From assembly GCA_022414725.1 (NCBI GenBank), contig CM039462.1, positions 15,241,245 through 15,305,244 on the forward strand: DNA of 64,000 nt. Reading direction: 5' to 3'. Numbering within the stretch: the stretch's first letter is position 1; every line of letters begins with the position of its first letter. The notes under the pieces were generated by a model. That model was not told the origin of the DNA, made no database searches, and saw only the letters and a list, made by a program, of their open reading frames with translations. The stretch comes from Microglena sp. YARC (Eukaryota; Chlorophyta; Chlorophyceae; Chlamydomonadales; Chlamydomonadaceae). Both the position numbers and the translations under genes were made by a program. Of this stretch, positions 48,354 to 63,900 are shown one piece after another.

Positions 48354-51300
48354 TTATGCAGGCAACTTCCATCCCTCAAAGTCTTGTTGGCAGTTGATGT
48401 CAAACAACTTGGTGGGCACTTTCTGGTAGAAGGCAACAGCAGCCTGCATAGAGTGAACGGGTGAAAACGATGGTGACAGATTTTATGAGGTCCATAAATA
48501 CACATTTTGATATTATAATAAGATAAATGATTCTAACTTCAATTATGGATGTTAATTGACTCTATATTTTATATTTACATTGGCAATGTACAATTTGGTG
48601 GGCACTTTCTGGTAGAAGGCAACAGCAGCCTGCAGAGAGTGAACGGGGAAACATGATGGTGAAAGATGTTTAGGGTTTAGGGTTTAGGAGGGTTCTGGGA
48701 GTTCTGGGAGGTCCATAAATACACATTTTGATATCATTTTAAGATTATTTATTTATTTGAAGTATGGATTTGTTTTGGGGACCTGATTTTATCGACCCTC
48801 ATTTTAAATGTATATTGGCTATGCCAAACAATTGTTGGGTACGTGCTGGAAGAAGGCAACAGCAGAAGGCAGAGAGTGATCGGGGTAAGACGATCCTTCC
48901 AGATTTTATGAGGTCCACAAACATCAATTTTAAATTATTACAAGCTTTGCTGGTAGAAGGCAACAGTAGGCTGCAAAGAGTGAACGGGGTAAGACGATTC
49001 TTTAATATTTCATGAGGTCCACAACATCAATTTGGGTATTATTACAAGAAAATTATTATAACTTCAATTATGGATTGTTTATCGACTCAAAGATTTTACA
49101 TCTATATTGGCAAAACATTTATATGTACAAGGTTTGGCGGGTGCTAGGTGGTAGAAGGCAACAACAGGCTGCAAAGAGTGCAAGGGGTAAGATGATCCTC
49201 TATGATGTTTCATAAGCCCCCCATTGACTCCGACAAGCCGCGGGCACGTTTGGAAAGCCAGGAGGGAAGCAGTAAAAATGTAATCATCATCATCCTCATC
49301 ATCACCACCACCACTATAATCATCACCACCACCACCATCACCATACTCATCACCACCATAAATCACCACCACCACCCCCACCACCACCACCATAATCATC
49401 ACCACCACCACCACCACCATAATAATCACCACTACCACCACCAACAATCATCATCACCACACCACCACCACAATCATCCACCACCACTACCATCACCATA
49501 CTCATAACCACCACCACCACCACTATCATAAATTCATAATCATCACCAATACCACAACTACAATCATCATCATCACCACCACCACCACCACAATCATCCA
49601 CCACCACCACCATCACCATACTCATAACCACCACCACCACCACTATCATAAATTCATAATCATCACCAATACCACAACTACAATCATCATCATCACCACC
49701 ACCACAATCATCCACCACCACCACCACCACCACCATAATCATCACCACCACCACCACCACCATAATCACCACCCACACCACCATAATCATCATCACCATC
49801 ATCAATGATCTAAGGCCATATGTTAAAAAGGGTATGTGCAAGATGTTGGGAGGCATAGTAGCGACATGATTGTATGTTGGTATGAGTAATAAACATGGAT
49901 AGACATATAAATGTAAATGTAAACATGGATATACATACAAATATAACTATACGTGTAACCTTGATATAAATATACATTAACAGCTAGATATTGGTGTCTC
50001 ACCTGTTGGATGCGGCGATCGAAATACCACTGTAAATACCAATGCAATTATAAATGAAAGCCGCATTTCCCACACAGTAGTGGGAGAAATGGAGTATTCA
50101 GACGCTCGACGCAGGATTCCGCAGGACGCCTTCATATTTCAAATATCCGTATACCCCCGGGCAAAACCAGGAGTAATCACCGCCAGTGTTTCTAGCAGTA
50201 CTGTCCTGCCCGGTATTTAATCAAGTGCACAGTCACCGGGGGCACTAAAATTTTGGTGCCCCAAGCTGCCTAAGCCTTGATCTTTACCAGCTTTTCGAGT
50301 TCGAATACCATGCGCGCGCATGGAAACCGGCGGCAGGAAGCCTGCTCCCTCCAAGAACGCCAAGAAGCCGACCCAAGCCTCAAGAGTCCAAGCCGGGTGA
50401 CTCCCTCCCCTCCAGATCTGTGACATCTGGATCCAAGCGCACGCGCAAGGAGGACACCTCTTCGCTCAACTCTGAACTGATGCGCCAGTTGGTGGACGCC
50501 AATGGGATCATCAAAGACTTGCAAGCGACCATCAAGGAGAAAGAGAGGAATGGTGAGAGTATTGATTTCCCGTTTTTTCCTCTCCCCCTCTGCACCGCAG
50601 CCCGTAGTCGACCTTCGCGATCTCCTTCCTTGCCTTCCTTTTCTGCTCAGTGCCTTAGCACAGCAGCCCTGTTCGCCTTACAGTTTGCGTCGTTCAGCTT
50701 TTTTTGCTAGAATTTGTCTTCCTACAGTACCCACTCACATTCATAGCTGCATTCAAATCACAACCCTTTGTGGGAGACTGATGGTTGAGATGTTCCAACC
50801 CCATGACTTGGAAGACAGGGAAAAGTGGTTCAACTCAACTGGAACCAAGCTGAATATAGAGAGATGGCAATACTGGGCAGATGAATTAGGTGTCCCTTGT
50901 CCTAGGTTTCTACCAGACACTTCCTTCGTTGGGGTAAATGGTTGTATGAGCAAGTTACCTTGATCACTCACCACCCCTGAAACAACCCTGTGACAGGTAA
51001 AAAATAGGTAGATGGATAGCTCTTCCCCAAAGGTCACACCCTTGGGGATACCTGCACTATCCAACTCTTGTTTGATGCCATATACCCTGTCACCACCTAC
51101 CATACCACTTACAAGGAAGAGGCTTAAATCCCATGGATATTTAAGTGGTAACATAGCTGATATGACCAGTACGGCCAGCCAATGGTGTGATATACCCCCT
51201 AATTAAGGGAAATATCACACACGAGCTAAAACCTTACAATGTCCAGCCTACACTTTAAATAATTCTAACAAGGGCACACTAAGTGACCTCGAGTTCTGGG

Positions 51301-54300
51301 ACAAGGCTCTGGAGCTGGAGTGGCATGAGTCGGTAGGGGTACATGTGCACAATAGGTGTCCTGGAACTCGAAGCTTGCATGGTTTGCTTGCAGCACTGGG
51401 CACATAGACTGGCAGGAACGTCAGTCTTGTGCTACATGGATAAGGTCCAAGCTGTCTCAGCTGTGTATAAGGGGGGTTCCAGGATAACACGCATCAGGGA
51501 TGATAACATCCCATTATCGGCATTAGGAAAAACTGTGGATCTCCTATATGCTTGGGTGGCCTCACCCACTGACACACTTTGCTTGTGATCAGACCTGCCC
51601 AGTAGCTTACCCCTTTCATCTCTTCCTCCCACCCCCCTTAGAATGTACCATCTACCAAGGCACCAAGGGAAGGATGCTTAGGTGCACCAGCTGCAGCCAG
51701 CACAGCCACCCCCAGTGCATCAGCTTGGGCAGGAATGCATGTCCTGTGGTACATTCAAGTGCTCAGCCTGCACACTATAAAAGTGTCTCTCCACATCACT
51801 AGCTTCCAAGGCCAACAAGGGCCAGGGGGTTAGTGATGTTGGAGGGCTCTACCTTGGCCGTACGGAAGCTCACAAGACACTTATGCAAGTGATCTTAAGC
51901 GACACGAAGTGCATGGCTGAAGTTACTTGCTTACTGAGCAGAAAGCACTCCCTCCTGGCCCCAAGGAACAAGTGCCTTTGATGCTAGTTAAAGCTGGTCA
52001 TGGGTTGGGCAGCAGGTCATAACTAACCTGCCATCATTACAACCATGTCAGCACTAGCTGAATGGCACAGGCCCAAGGGACTGGACCCTTCGCACTCTGG
52101 TTTCTAGTGTTGCGGGACAGATCTCTAAGGCCCTTAGGGTGTCCCAGGGCCTAAGGGAGTTGCATCTGGCAAATAGGGCAGTTGTTAGTCCCGAAAAGGG
52201 CGGTTGTAAGACCCTCATCTTTAAGTGTCTGGAGACCATGAGGAAGCTGAAAACCCTGCTGCCCCACATGGAGGACTTGTTTTCTAGAGATGCAGCTTGG
52301 CTAGTGATGGGTTTCTTTGACCTCCTTAGGAGGAGTGAGCTTATTGCTCTAACTTTGTCAGTTGTAGTCCCCCCTTCTTTCAGGTCAGGCTTTGTCCTAT
52401 CGACTGAAGTCTTTTCTCATTGCTATTGCACACTCTCACCCCAAACTGGACATAGATCCAGCCAGGTTTGCCATGCACAGCCTCAGACGGGAAGGTGTAG
52501 TAGCAGCTTGGGCTAATGGGGCAGATCTAGAGACTTTTAGAACTCAAGGTAGGTGGAAATCAGATGCCATTAAGGCATATCTGATCCCAGACCTCTCGGT
52601 CAAATTGATCTTTGCCTCCAGCCTCTGAGACTAGCCTTTCCTTTCCTTCTTTTCTCTTGATACCCCATCACTTAGCCAAGCCTGCTGTCCTGTACATGCT
52701 CCTTACTCCTACACCTTTCCCCCAGTCCCCCTTTACACTCCTTCTCCTTACTTAGTAGGACTGATTTTTATTATCCTGAGGGCAGTGTGTGTGTGAAATT
52801 GCAGTGACTCTTGCATATGGTAGTAGCACAAAGACAGACCTGAACAGTCTGGACTTACAAGCTAGATAGTGCAGTTGACTTTATTTAATGGTAAAAGCTG
52901 ATAAGACCAGTAAAGCCAGCCAGTGTTGTGATATACCCCCTAATTAAGGGAAGTATCGCACACAGAGCTAAAACCTTACAAGGTCCAGCATACACCTTAA
53001 ATATGTCTACTAGCACTTGTACCAATGGGGGCCCCATCTGAAAGATCGCTGGACCTCTCGGGCAGTGTCTCAATGTCCAGCAAGCAGGCCCCCTACTTTT
53101 GCAAATATAAGTACTGACAATGATGAAGCCTGCATGTGCTTATTTCCTAAACCCTTAAGGGTAAATTATATATATTGGAAATATGAAAAGCAACTGTAAA
53201 GGAATCTGAGTCAACCGTCTGAATCAGCTAGATATTGGTGTATCACCTGTTGGATGCGATGATCGAAATACAAAAGTAAATCCAAAAGTAAATATAATGA
53301 AACAGCTAGATATGGGTGTATCACCTGTTGGATGCGACAGTCGAAATACAAATGTAAATACCGTAGGCGCATGATATGTTGACGGATGAGATGGCGGACA
53401 GGTGTCCGCCATCAATGATTTTAGTCAAACGGGGAGCGCTGGCGGATTGGGCCATCCGCCAACGTTTTGCCAGGGAAACTACAACTACAGTGTACTGCAC
53501 AGTTGGGGGAAGTAACTCCCTCTGAATACTTTCCTTTATTTCCGACGACTTTTCTCTTCTTATCATCACAATTTCTGTCTTACATTTTCCCTGCCAAAGA
53601 CGTGATTACATGTCCAAGCCAATAATGTTAGTGATGCTTATGCATGGAGAAGGCAAGGCCTCCCAATTTTGAGTCACCCCGATTAATCTATTCTGAGAAT
53701 GGGGCTATACAGTAATGGCACGATCCATGGCTGTCACTAGAGCGATTTTTCTGGTCATGTGTACTGATTTTTATATGATGAAATCATGCCTCTCATTAAT
53801 ATTTAAGGGGGATGGGGGGGGGGGGGGGGTCAGCCATCGAGTGTTTTACACAGGGTGACAGGTCCAATATTTTTTTATACCCCTGCTTATGCCCAGAATA
53901 ACTCATTTGAATTGTAAAAAGGATTCCGCCATCCGCCATTGGTAACCTGAGCCAATTTATGGAGCACCCCAAATCTGTAACATCCGCCAACCTTAAAATC
54001 CGCCTTGATTTGAGCCCCTTTTGGGTGCCTTCCGCCATCTCTATTTTCCGCCAACATATCATGCGCCTACGGTACAAATGTAAATAAAAAAATAAAAAAC
54101 AGATGTTGGTGTCTCACCTGCTTGATACGACGGTCGACTTCCTGAGTGAAGAGAGATCCATAGGACGCCGCCAGCAATGGCTCAATGTCAATTTCATTGC
54201 ACCTCATTCGGTCCGTCAAATCCTTGTCCAAGACCGTGGCCAAGGCAGACACCTTGGGACAAGGGTAGCGGGTCAGGGAGGTTAAGGTGCGGGATATGTC

Positions 54301-54602
54301 AGGATGGTAGGTGTGTGTGCCCAGGTTCACTGCCACTTTCATGGCCATGCATTCATTCCGCCAAAGCCTTGTCCAAGACCGAGGCCAAGGCAGACACCTA
54401 GGGACAAGGATAGCGGGCCAGGGAGGTTAAGGTAGGGCATAGGTGCATACCTGCCCGCAGTTGCTAGAAACACAACTTCTCTTCCTACACCTTCCAAGTG
54501 CTATATACCCCCCCCCCCCCACCCACCCACACACACACACACACGCACACACAGACACACACGCACACACACACACACACACGCACACAGGCACACACAC
54601 AT

Positions 54603-54638
<36 letters not shown>

Positions 54639-55274
54639 ACACACGCACACACACACAGGCACACACACATAAACACACACACAAACAACCCACCTCCAAC
54701 CCCATCTCAACCCCCCTACCACACAACCAACCCCCAAGCCAACTCCCCCCCCCCCCCCCCCCCCCCCACACACACACACCATACACACACAACCCACCTC
54801 CAACCCCCATCTCACCCCCCCCCCCTCCTCCCCCCTCCCCCCCCCCCACCCCACCCACACACACACATACACACACAACCCACCTCCAACCCCATCTCAC
54901 CCCCCCCCCCCCTCCTCCCCCCTCCCCCCTCCCCCCCCGCACACACACCCTAACCTACCTGAGGGCAGTAGCGCTCACGGAATGTCTGCACCTCCCACAG
55001 CGAGCTCTCCACCATAATCACCACAACCACCACCACCACCACCACCATAATGATCACCATCCCAGACAATCCAGCCCGCACTCCCTTCCCACCCCACCCC
55101 AACCACAAGCACCCTCCCCCCCCCACACACATCCCAACCCCAACTTACCTGAGGGCAGTAGTGCTCCCGGAATGTCTGCACCTCCCAAAGCGAGCTCTCC
55201 ATCGCACGTGTCTTGGCGGGATCTTGCTCATGCTCAACGTTTACATCATCCCAGACAATCAAGCCCCCATTCCC

Positions 55275-55310
<36 letters not shown>

Positions 55311-55685
55311 ACCTACCTGAGGGCAGTAGTGCTCCCGGAATGTCTGTACCTCCCACAGCGAGCTCTCCACTGCACGTGTCTTTGCGGGATCCTGCTCATG
55401 CTCGTTGTAAACATCTTCCCCAGCCGATCCCGAGGCCCCTCCCTCAGCATCCTTTTGAGGGCGGTGCAACAGCACAATGACTGACGGGTGGCGGCGGATC
55501 AGGTTGTGGATGAATGCGATGGCGAGCATGGCGCCAGCAGGGGGGGCAGACATGCCCAGTCGTGCAAACTTCTTGGCAAAGGCAGCGACAGTGTACGCTG
55601 GCACAAGCGCTGAGGAAAGGAAGATATCCGCAAGCTTGAAGAACTGGGCGCGGTAGCGTGCGGCAAAGACGTCTTTGGCAAGCAG
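48354..55685 (-). CDS. NOC4: NOC4 / NOC4L nucleolar complex protein, C-terminal part (three exons)
   Basis: Minus-strand exons 55685-55317, 54252-54118 and 48443-48354 join at phase 0 and encode 123, 45 and 29 residues. Exon 1 reads [20 protein letters not shown], then [39 protein letters not shown] and [17 protein letters not shown]. Exon 2: [12 protein letters not shown] ... [15 protein letters not shown]. Exon 3: [14 protein letters not shown] ... [10 protein letters not shown] and TAA. This is the CBF/Mak21 domain of NOC4, which with NOP14 assists 40S pre-ribosome maturation and export in the nucleolus. The SSLWExxxxxxHYxP and LxxDLTxR / RRxKQ / AFY / F.gW series match plant and animal NOC4. 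Acceptors are TTTGCAG, CCCAAG (weak) and TATGCAG; donors GTAGGT and GTGAGA. 5' exons are beyond 60 kb or off-window. The introns are 1.06 and 5.67 kb and full of junction copies, microsatellites and transposons. Confidence 0.9.
48590..49195 (-). repeat. Four copies of the NOC4 last-exon acceptor plus exon start in a ~187-bp tandem array
   Basis: GGTAGAAGGCAACAGCAGCC with TGCAGAGAGTGAACGGG (minus: CTCTGCAG|GCTGCTGTTGCC) recurs near 48599, 48850, 48950 and 49140, upstream of the functional acceptor at 48444. Each is followed by GAGGTCCATAAATACACATT and a TTGACTCTATATTTTA spacer. Spacing 187, 245, 105 and 187 bases. Copies lose the exon frame within 30 bases. Confidence 0.85.
49270..49805 (+). 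repeat. CAC/ATC trinucleotide array with an internal duplication
   Basis: About 535 bases of CACCACCAT and CATCATCAT. A 120-base block including CATAAATTCATAATCATCAC and CAATACCACAACTACAATCA is duplicated (49505-49580 and 49625-49700). Asp/Val/Gly and His/Thr frames are artefacts. Confidence 0.95.
49984..50032 (-). repeat. Copy of the NOC4 exon-2 end plus donor
   Basis: On the minus strand TTTCGATCGCCGCATCCAAC then AGGTGAGACACCAATATCT parallels the real end at 54130-54105 (GTCGACCGTCGTATCAAGCA then GGTGAGACACC). It codes FDRRIQQ in place of VDRRIKQ. It lies on the far side of the DIRS-like element from the other copies. Confidence 0.8.
50320..50962 (+). pseudogene. Possible gag/ORF1 remnant of the DIRS-like element
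   Basis: Basic Pro/Lys start ([15 protein letters not shown]), a frameshift near 50385, then [20 protein letters not shown] and [18 protein letters not shown], a short predicted coiled coil. After low-complexity sequence another open stretch reads [15 protein letters not shown] and [19 protein letters not shown]. No named domain; assignment rests on position. Confidence 0.35.
51158..51260 (+). repeat. Direct repeat, left copy, of the DIRS-like element
   Basis: AGCTGATATGACCAGTACGG, GTGATATACCCCCTAATTAA, GAGCTAAAACCTTACAA and CCTACACTTTAAATA match 52892-53000 at most positions. It contains the dyad TACCCCCTAATTAAGGG. It precedes the RNase H block, as an inner or A-type repeat might. Confidence 0.7.
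51340..51588 (+). pseudogene. RNase H-like block of the DIRS-like element
   Basis: Reads [20 protein letters not shown] then [20 protein letters not shown] and [18 protein letters not shown]. (V)LE(L)..., LxxWAxxLxGxxVLxYxDxxxxVxAxxKGxSR is the RNase H segment that follows RT in DIRS-like elements. The RT motifs that should precede it are not visible. Confidence 0.6.
51640..51800 (+). pseudogene. Cys/His zinc finger segment (PHD-like) in the DIRS-like element
   Basis: [18 protein letters not shown] followed by [16 protein letters not shown] and, after a frame change, CSACT-type residues. C..GxxGxMLxCxxCxxxxHxxC resembles a PHD finger. It could belong to the element's polyprotein or be captured host sequence. 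Confidence 0.45.
52139..52628 (+). pseudogene. Tyrosine recombinase of the DIRS-like element
   Basis: First frame: [20 protein letters not shown] then [20 protein letters not shown], carrying the first catalytic Arg (LLRRSEL). Second frame: [40 protein letters not shown] and [19 protein letters not shown], carrying HxxR, the G(R/H)W motif and the candidate nucleophile Tyr in KAYL. One frameshift near 52370-52390. The spacing and GRWxSDxxxxYL ending are typical of DIRS/Ngaro and Crypton recombinases. Confidence 0.8.
52892..53000 (+). repeat. Direct repeat, right copy, of the DIRS-like element
   Basis: AGCTGATAAGACCAGTAAAG, GTGATATACCCCCTAATTAA and AGAGCTAAAACCTTACAAGG; partner of 51158-51260, placed after the recombinase. 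Confidence 0.7.
53222..53360 (-). repeat. Two tandem copies of the NOC4 exon-2 end plus donor
   Basis: GATATTGGTGTATCACCTGT with TGGATGCGATGATCGAAAT at 53230 and a second at 53311, about 81 bases apart, each spaced by AAATGTAAAT. On the minus strand both keep CAACAG|GTGATACACC. The real end is at 54118. Confidence 0.8.
53361..54072. mobile_element. DNA transposon with ~40-bp TIRs and TA target duplication, 712 bp
   Basis: Left end CCGTAGGCGCATGATATGTT; right end is its inverted copy, with the similarity extended by GATGGCGGA / TCCGCCATC. TA flanks both sides (53359-53360 and 54073-54074). Many subterminal CCGCCA/TGGCGG words lie inside. A poly-G run is at 53813. No transposase is seen, so it is non-autonomous; TA duplication suggests the Tc1/mariner superfamily or a relative. 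It interrupts the ACAAATGTAAATA spacer of the NOC4 donor copies. Confidence 0.85.
54350..54440 (-). repeat. Copy of the NOC4 exon-2 acceptor and exon start
   Basis: CCTTGTCCAAGACCGAGGCC, AAGGCAGACACCTAGGGACA and GGGAGGTTAAGGTAGGGCAT parallel 54205-54295. The copy has TAG|GTG at 54397 where the full exon has AAG|GTG at 54252, but reads into a stop within 15 codons. Confidence 0.8.
54511..54950 (+). repeat. CA microsatellite with poly-C runs and three ~120-bp units
   Basis: ACACAC tracts, then repeated blocks of CCCACCTCCAACCCCATCTC and C runs at about 54746, 54820 and 54899. On the NOC4 sense strand this is G/GT-rich and follows the donor copies. Confidence 0.9.
54959..55275 (-). repeat. Two tandem copies of the NOC4 exon-1 end plus donor
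   Basis: CTGAGGGCAGTAGTGCTCCC then GGAATGTCTGCACCTCCCA, the last 50-100 bases of the exon at 55685-55317, recurs at 54959-55085 and 55149-55275 with donors GTAGGT and GTAAGT. The second copy keeps 93 bases in the exon's frame ([18 protein letters not shown]) and the intervening intron is open in that frame on the minus strand. Period about 168-190 bases. Confidence 0.9.
55276..55308 (+). repeat. Poly-C run (G on the NOC4 sense strand)
   Basis: About 33 C, starting eight bases inside the intron after the functional exon-1 donor. Confidence 0.95.
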
Positions 55686-55796
55686 CTGCAAACACGCAGA
55701 GAAGGACGTTATTGTATGAAAAACCGTTGAAGGGCGTTAGCTGCGCACACAAAAAAGGACGTTATTGTACGTACACATGTCTGTTTGTCTGTTACA
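55686..55796 (-). repeat. Acceptor-flank repeat beside NOC4 exon 1
   Basis: AGCTGCAAACACGCAGAGAA then GGACGTTATTGTATGAAAAA is followed by a second unit AGCTGCGCACACAAAAAAGG and ACGTTATTGTACG. On the minus strand each unit holds a TTTGCAG-type acceptor; the first is the functional one. Confidence 0.75.
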
Positions 55797-60730
<4,934 letters not shown>

Positions 60731-60739
60731 TACAGGCAG

Positions 60740-60820
<81 letters not shown>

Positions 60821-60969
60821 ACGAAACACTCTGGACCAAATCACATAGCTAGCACAAGCGGTCATACAACTAGGGGTACTCCAGGCCAAATCTTGCGACC
60901 AAACGTACACTTCCTCTGTAGAATTTTGATTCACATACCTCGTGTGATATACCCTCAGATCGCCTTTCA

Positions 60970-63900
60970 CAATATGCATTACAATGAAACAATATACAAT
61001 ATGCAATACAATGAAACAATATACAATATGCATTACAATGAAACAATATACAATATGCAATACAATGAAACAATATACAATATGCATTACAATGAAACAA
61101 TATACAATATGCAATACAATGAAACAATATACAATATGCATTACAATGAAACAATATACAATATGCAATACAATGAAACAATATACAATATGCAATTACA
61201 ATGAAACAATATACAATATGCATTACAATGAAACAATATACAATATGCAATACAATGAAACAATATACAATATGCATTACAATGAAACAATATACAATAT
61301 GCAATACAATGAAACAATATACAATATGCAATTACAATGAAACAATATACAATATGCAATTACAATGAAACAATATACAATATGCATTACAATGAAACAA
61401 TATACAATATGCAATACAATGAAACAATATACAATATGCAATTACAATGAAACAATATACAATATGCAATACAATGAAACAATATACAATATGCATTACA
61501 ATGAAACAATATACAATATGCATTACAATGAAACAATATACAATATGCATTACAATGAAACAATATACAATATGCAATACAATGAAACAATATACAATAT
61601 GCATACAATGAAACAATTATACAATATGCAATACAATGAAACAATATACAATATGCAATTACAATGAAACAATATACAATATGCATTACAATGAAACAAT
61701 ATACAATATGCATTACAATGAAACAATATACAATATGCAATACAATGAAACAATATACAATATGCATTACAATGAAACAATATACAATATGCAATACAAT
61801 GAAACAATATACAATATGCATTACAATGAAACAATATACAATATGCAATACAATGAAACAATATACAATATGCAATTACAATGAAACAATATACAATATG
61901 CAATACAATGAAACAATATACAATATGCAATACAATGAAACAATATACAATATGCAACAATGAAAACAATATACAATATGCAATACAATGAAACAATATA
62001 CAATATGCAATACAATGAAACAATATACAATATGCAATACAATGAAACAATATACAATATGCAATTACAATGAAACAATATACAATATGCATTACAATGA
62101 AACAATATACAATATGCATTACAATGAAACAATATACAATATGCATTACAATGAAACAATATACAATATGCAATACAATGAAACAATATACAATATGCAT
62201 TACAATGAAACAATATACAATATGCAATTACAATGAAACAATATACAATATGCAATACAATGAAACAATATACAATATGCAATACAATGAAACAATATAC
62301 AATATGCAATTACAATGAAACAATATACAATATGCAATGAAACAATATACAATATGCAATACAATGAAACAATATACAATATGCATTACAATGAAACAAT
62401 ATACAATATGCATTACAATGAAACAATATACAATATACAATATGCATTACAATGAAACAATATACAATATGCAATTACAATGAAACAATATACAATATGC
62501 AATGAAACAATATACAATATGCAATACAATGAAACAATATACAATATGCATTACAATGAAACAATATACAATATGCAATACAATGAAACAATATACAATA
62601 TGCATTACAATGAAACAATATACAATATGCAATACAATGAAACAATATACAATATGCAATGAAACAATATACAATATGCATTACAATGAAAACAATATAC
62701 AATATGCAATACAATGAAACAATATACAATACAATGAAACAATATACAATATGCATTACAATGAAACAATATACAATATGCAATACAATGAAACAATATA
62801 CAATACAATGAAACAATATACAATATGCATTACAATGAAACAATATACAATATGCAATACAATGAAACAATATACAATACAATGAAACAATATACAATAT
62901 GCATTACAATGAAACAATATACAATATGCATTACAATGAAACAATATACAATATGCAATACAATGAAACAATATACAATATGCATTACAATGAAACAATA
63001 TACAATATGCAATACAATGAAACAATATACAATACAATGAAACAATATACAATATGCATTACAATGAAACAATATACAATATGCATTACAATGAAACAAT
63101 ATACAATATGCAATGAAACAATATACAATATGCATATACAATGAAACAATATACAATATGCAATACAATGAAACAATATACAATACAATGAAACAATATA
63201 CAATATGCATTACAATGAAACAATATACAATATGCAATACAATGAAACAATATACAATACAATGAAACAATATACAATATGCATTACAATGAAACAATAT
63301 ACAATATGCAATACAATGAAACAATATACAATACAATGAAACAATATACAATATGCATTACAATGAAACAATATACAATATGCAATACAATGAAACAATA
63401 TACAATACAATGAAACAATATACAATATGCATTACAATGAAACAATATACAATATGCAATACAATGAAACAATATACAATACAATGAAACAATATACAAT
63501 ATGCATTACAATGAAACAATATACAATATGCAATACAATGAAACAATATACAATACAATGAAACAATATACAATATGCATTACAATGAAACAATATACAA
63601 TATGCAATACAATGAAACAATATACAATACAATGAAACAATATACAATATGCATTACAATGAAACAATATACAATATGCAATACAATGAAACAATATACA
63701 ATACAATGAAACAATATACAATATGCATTACAATGAAACAATATACAATATGCAATACAATGAAACAATATACAATACAATGAAACAATATACAATATGC
63801 ATTACAATGAAACAATATACAATATGCAATACAATGAAACAATATACAATACAATGAAACAATATACAATATGCATTACAATGAAACAATATACAATATG

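Larger units (their letters stand above)
50300..53010 (+). mobile_element. DIRS/Ngaro-like tyrosine-recombinase retroelement, degenerate
   Basis: In order: a gag-like basic/coiled segment (50320-50555), a second segment (50760-50960), a first copy of a ~100-bp direct repeat (51158-51260), an RNase H-like block (51340-51588), a Cys/His finger (51640-51790), a tyrosine recombinase (52139-52628) and a second copy of the direct repeat (52892-53000). DIRS-order elements pair RT/RNase H with a tyrosine recombinase instead of a DDE integrase, and the PAT/Ngaro types have split direct repeats. RT itself is not recognised. Inserted in the last NOC4 intron, in opposite orientation to the gene. Confidence 0.7.

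Noticed and set aside
54443..55480. 345-codon plus-strand frame rich in His, Thr and Pro
   Set aside because: It reads antisense through NOC4 exon 1 and the CA/C-rich intron; the minus strand carries the conserved gene.
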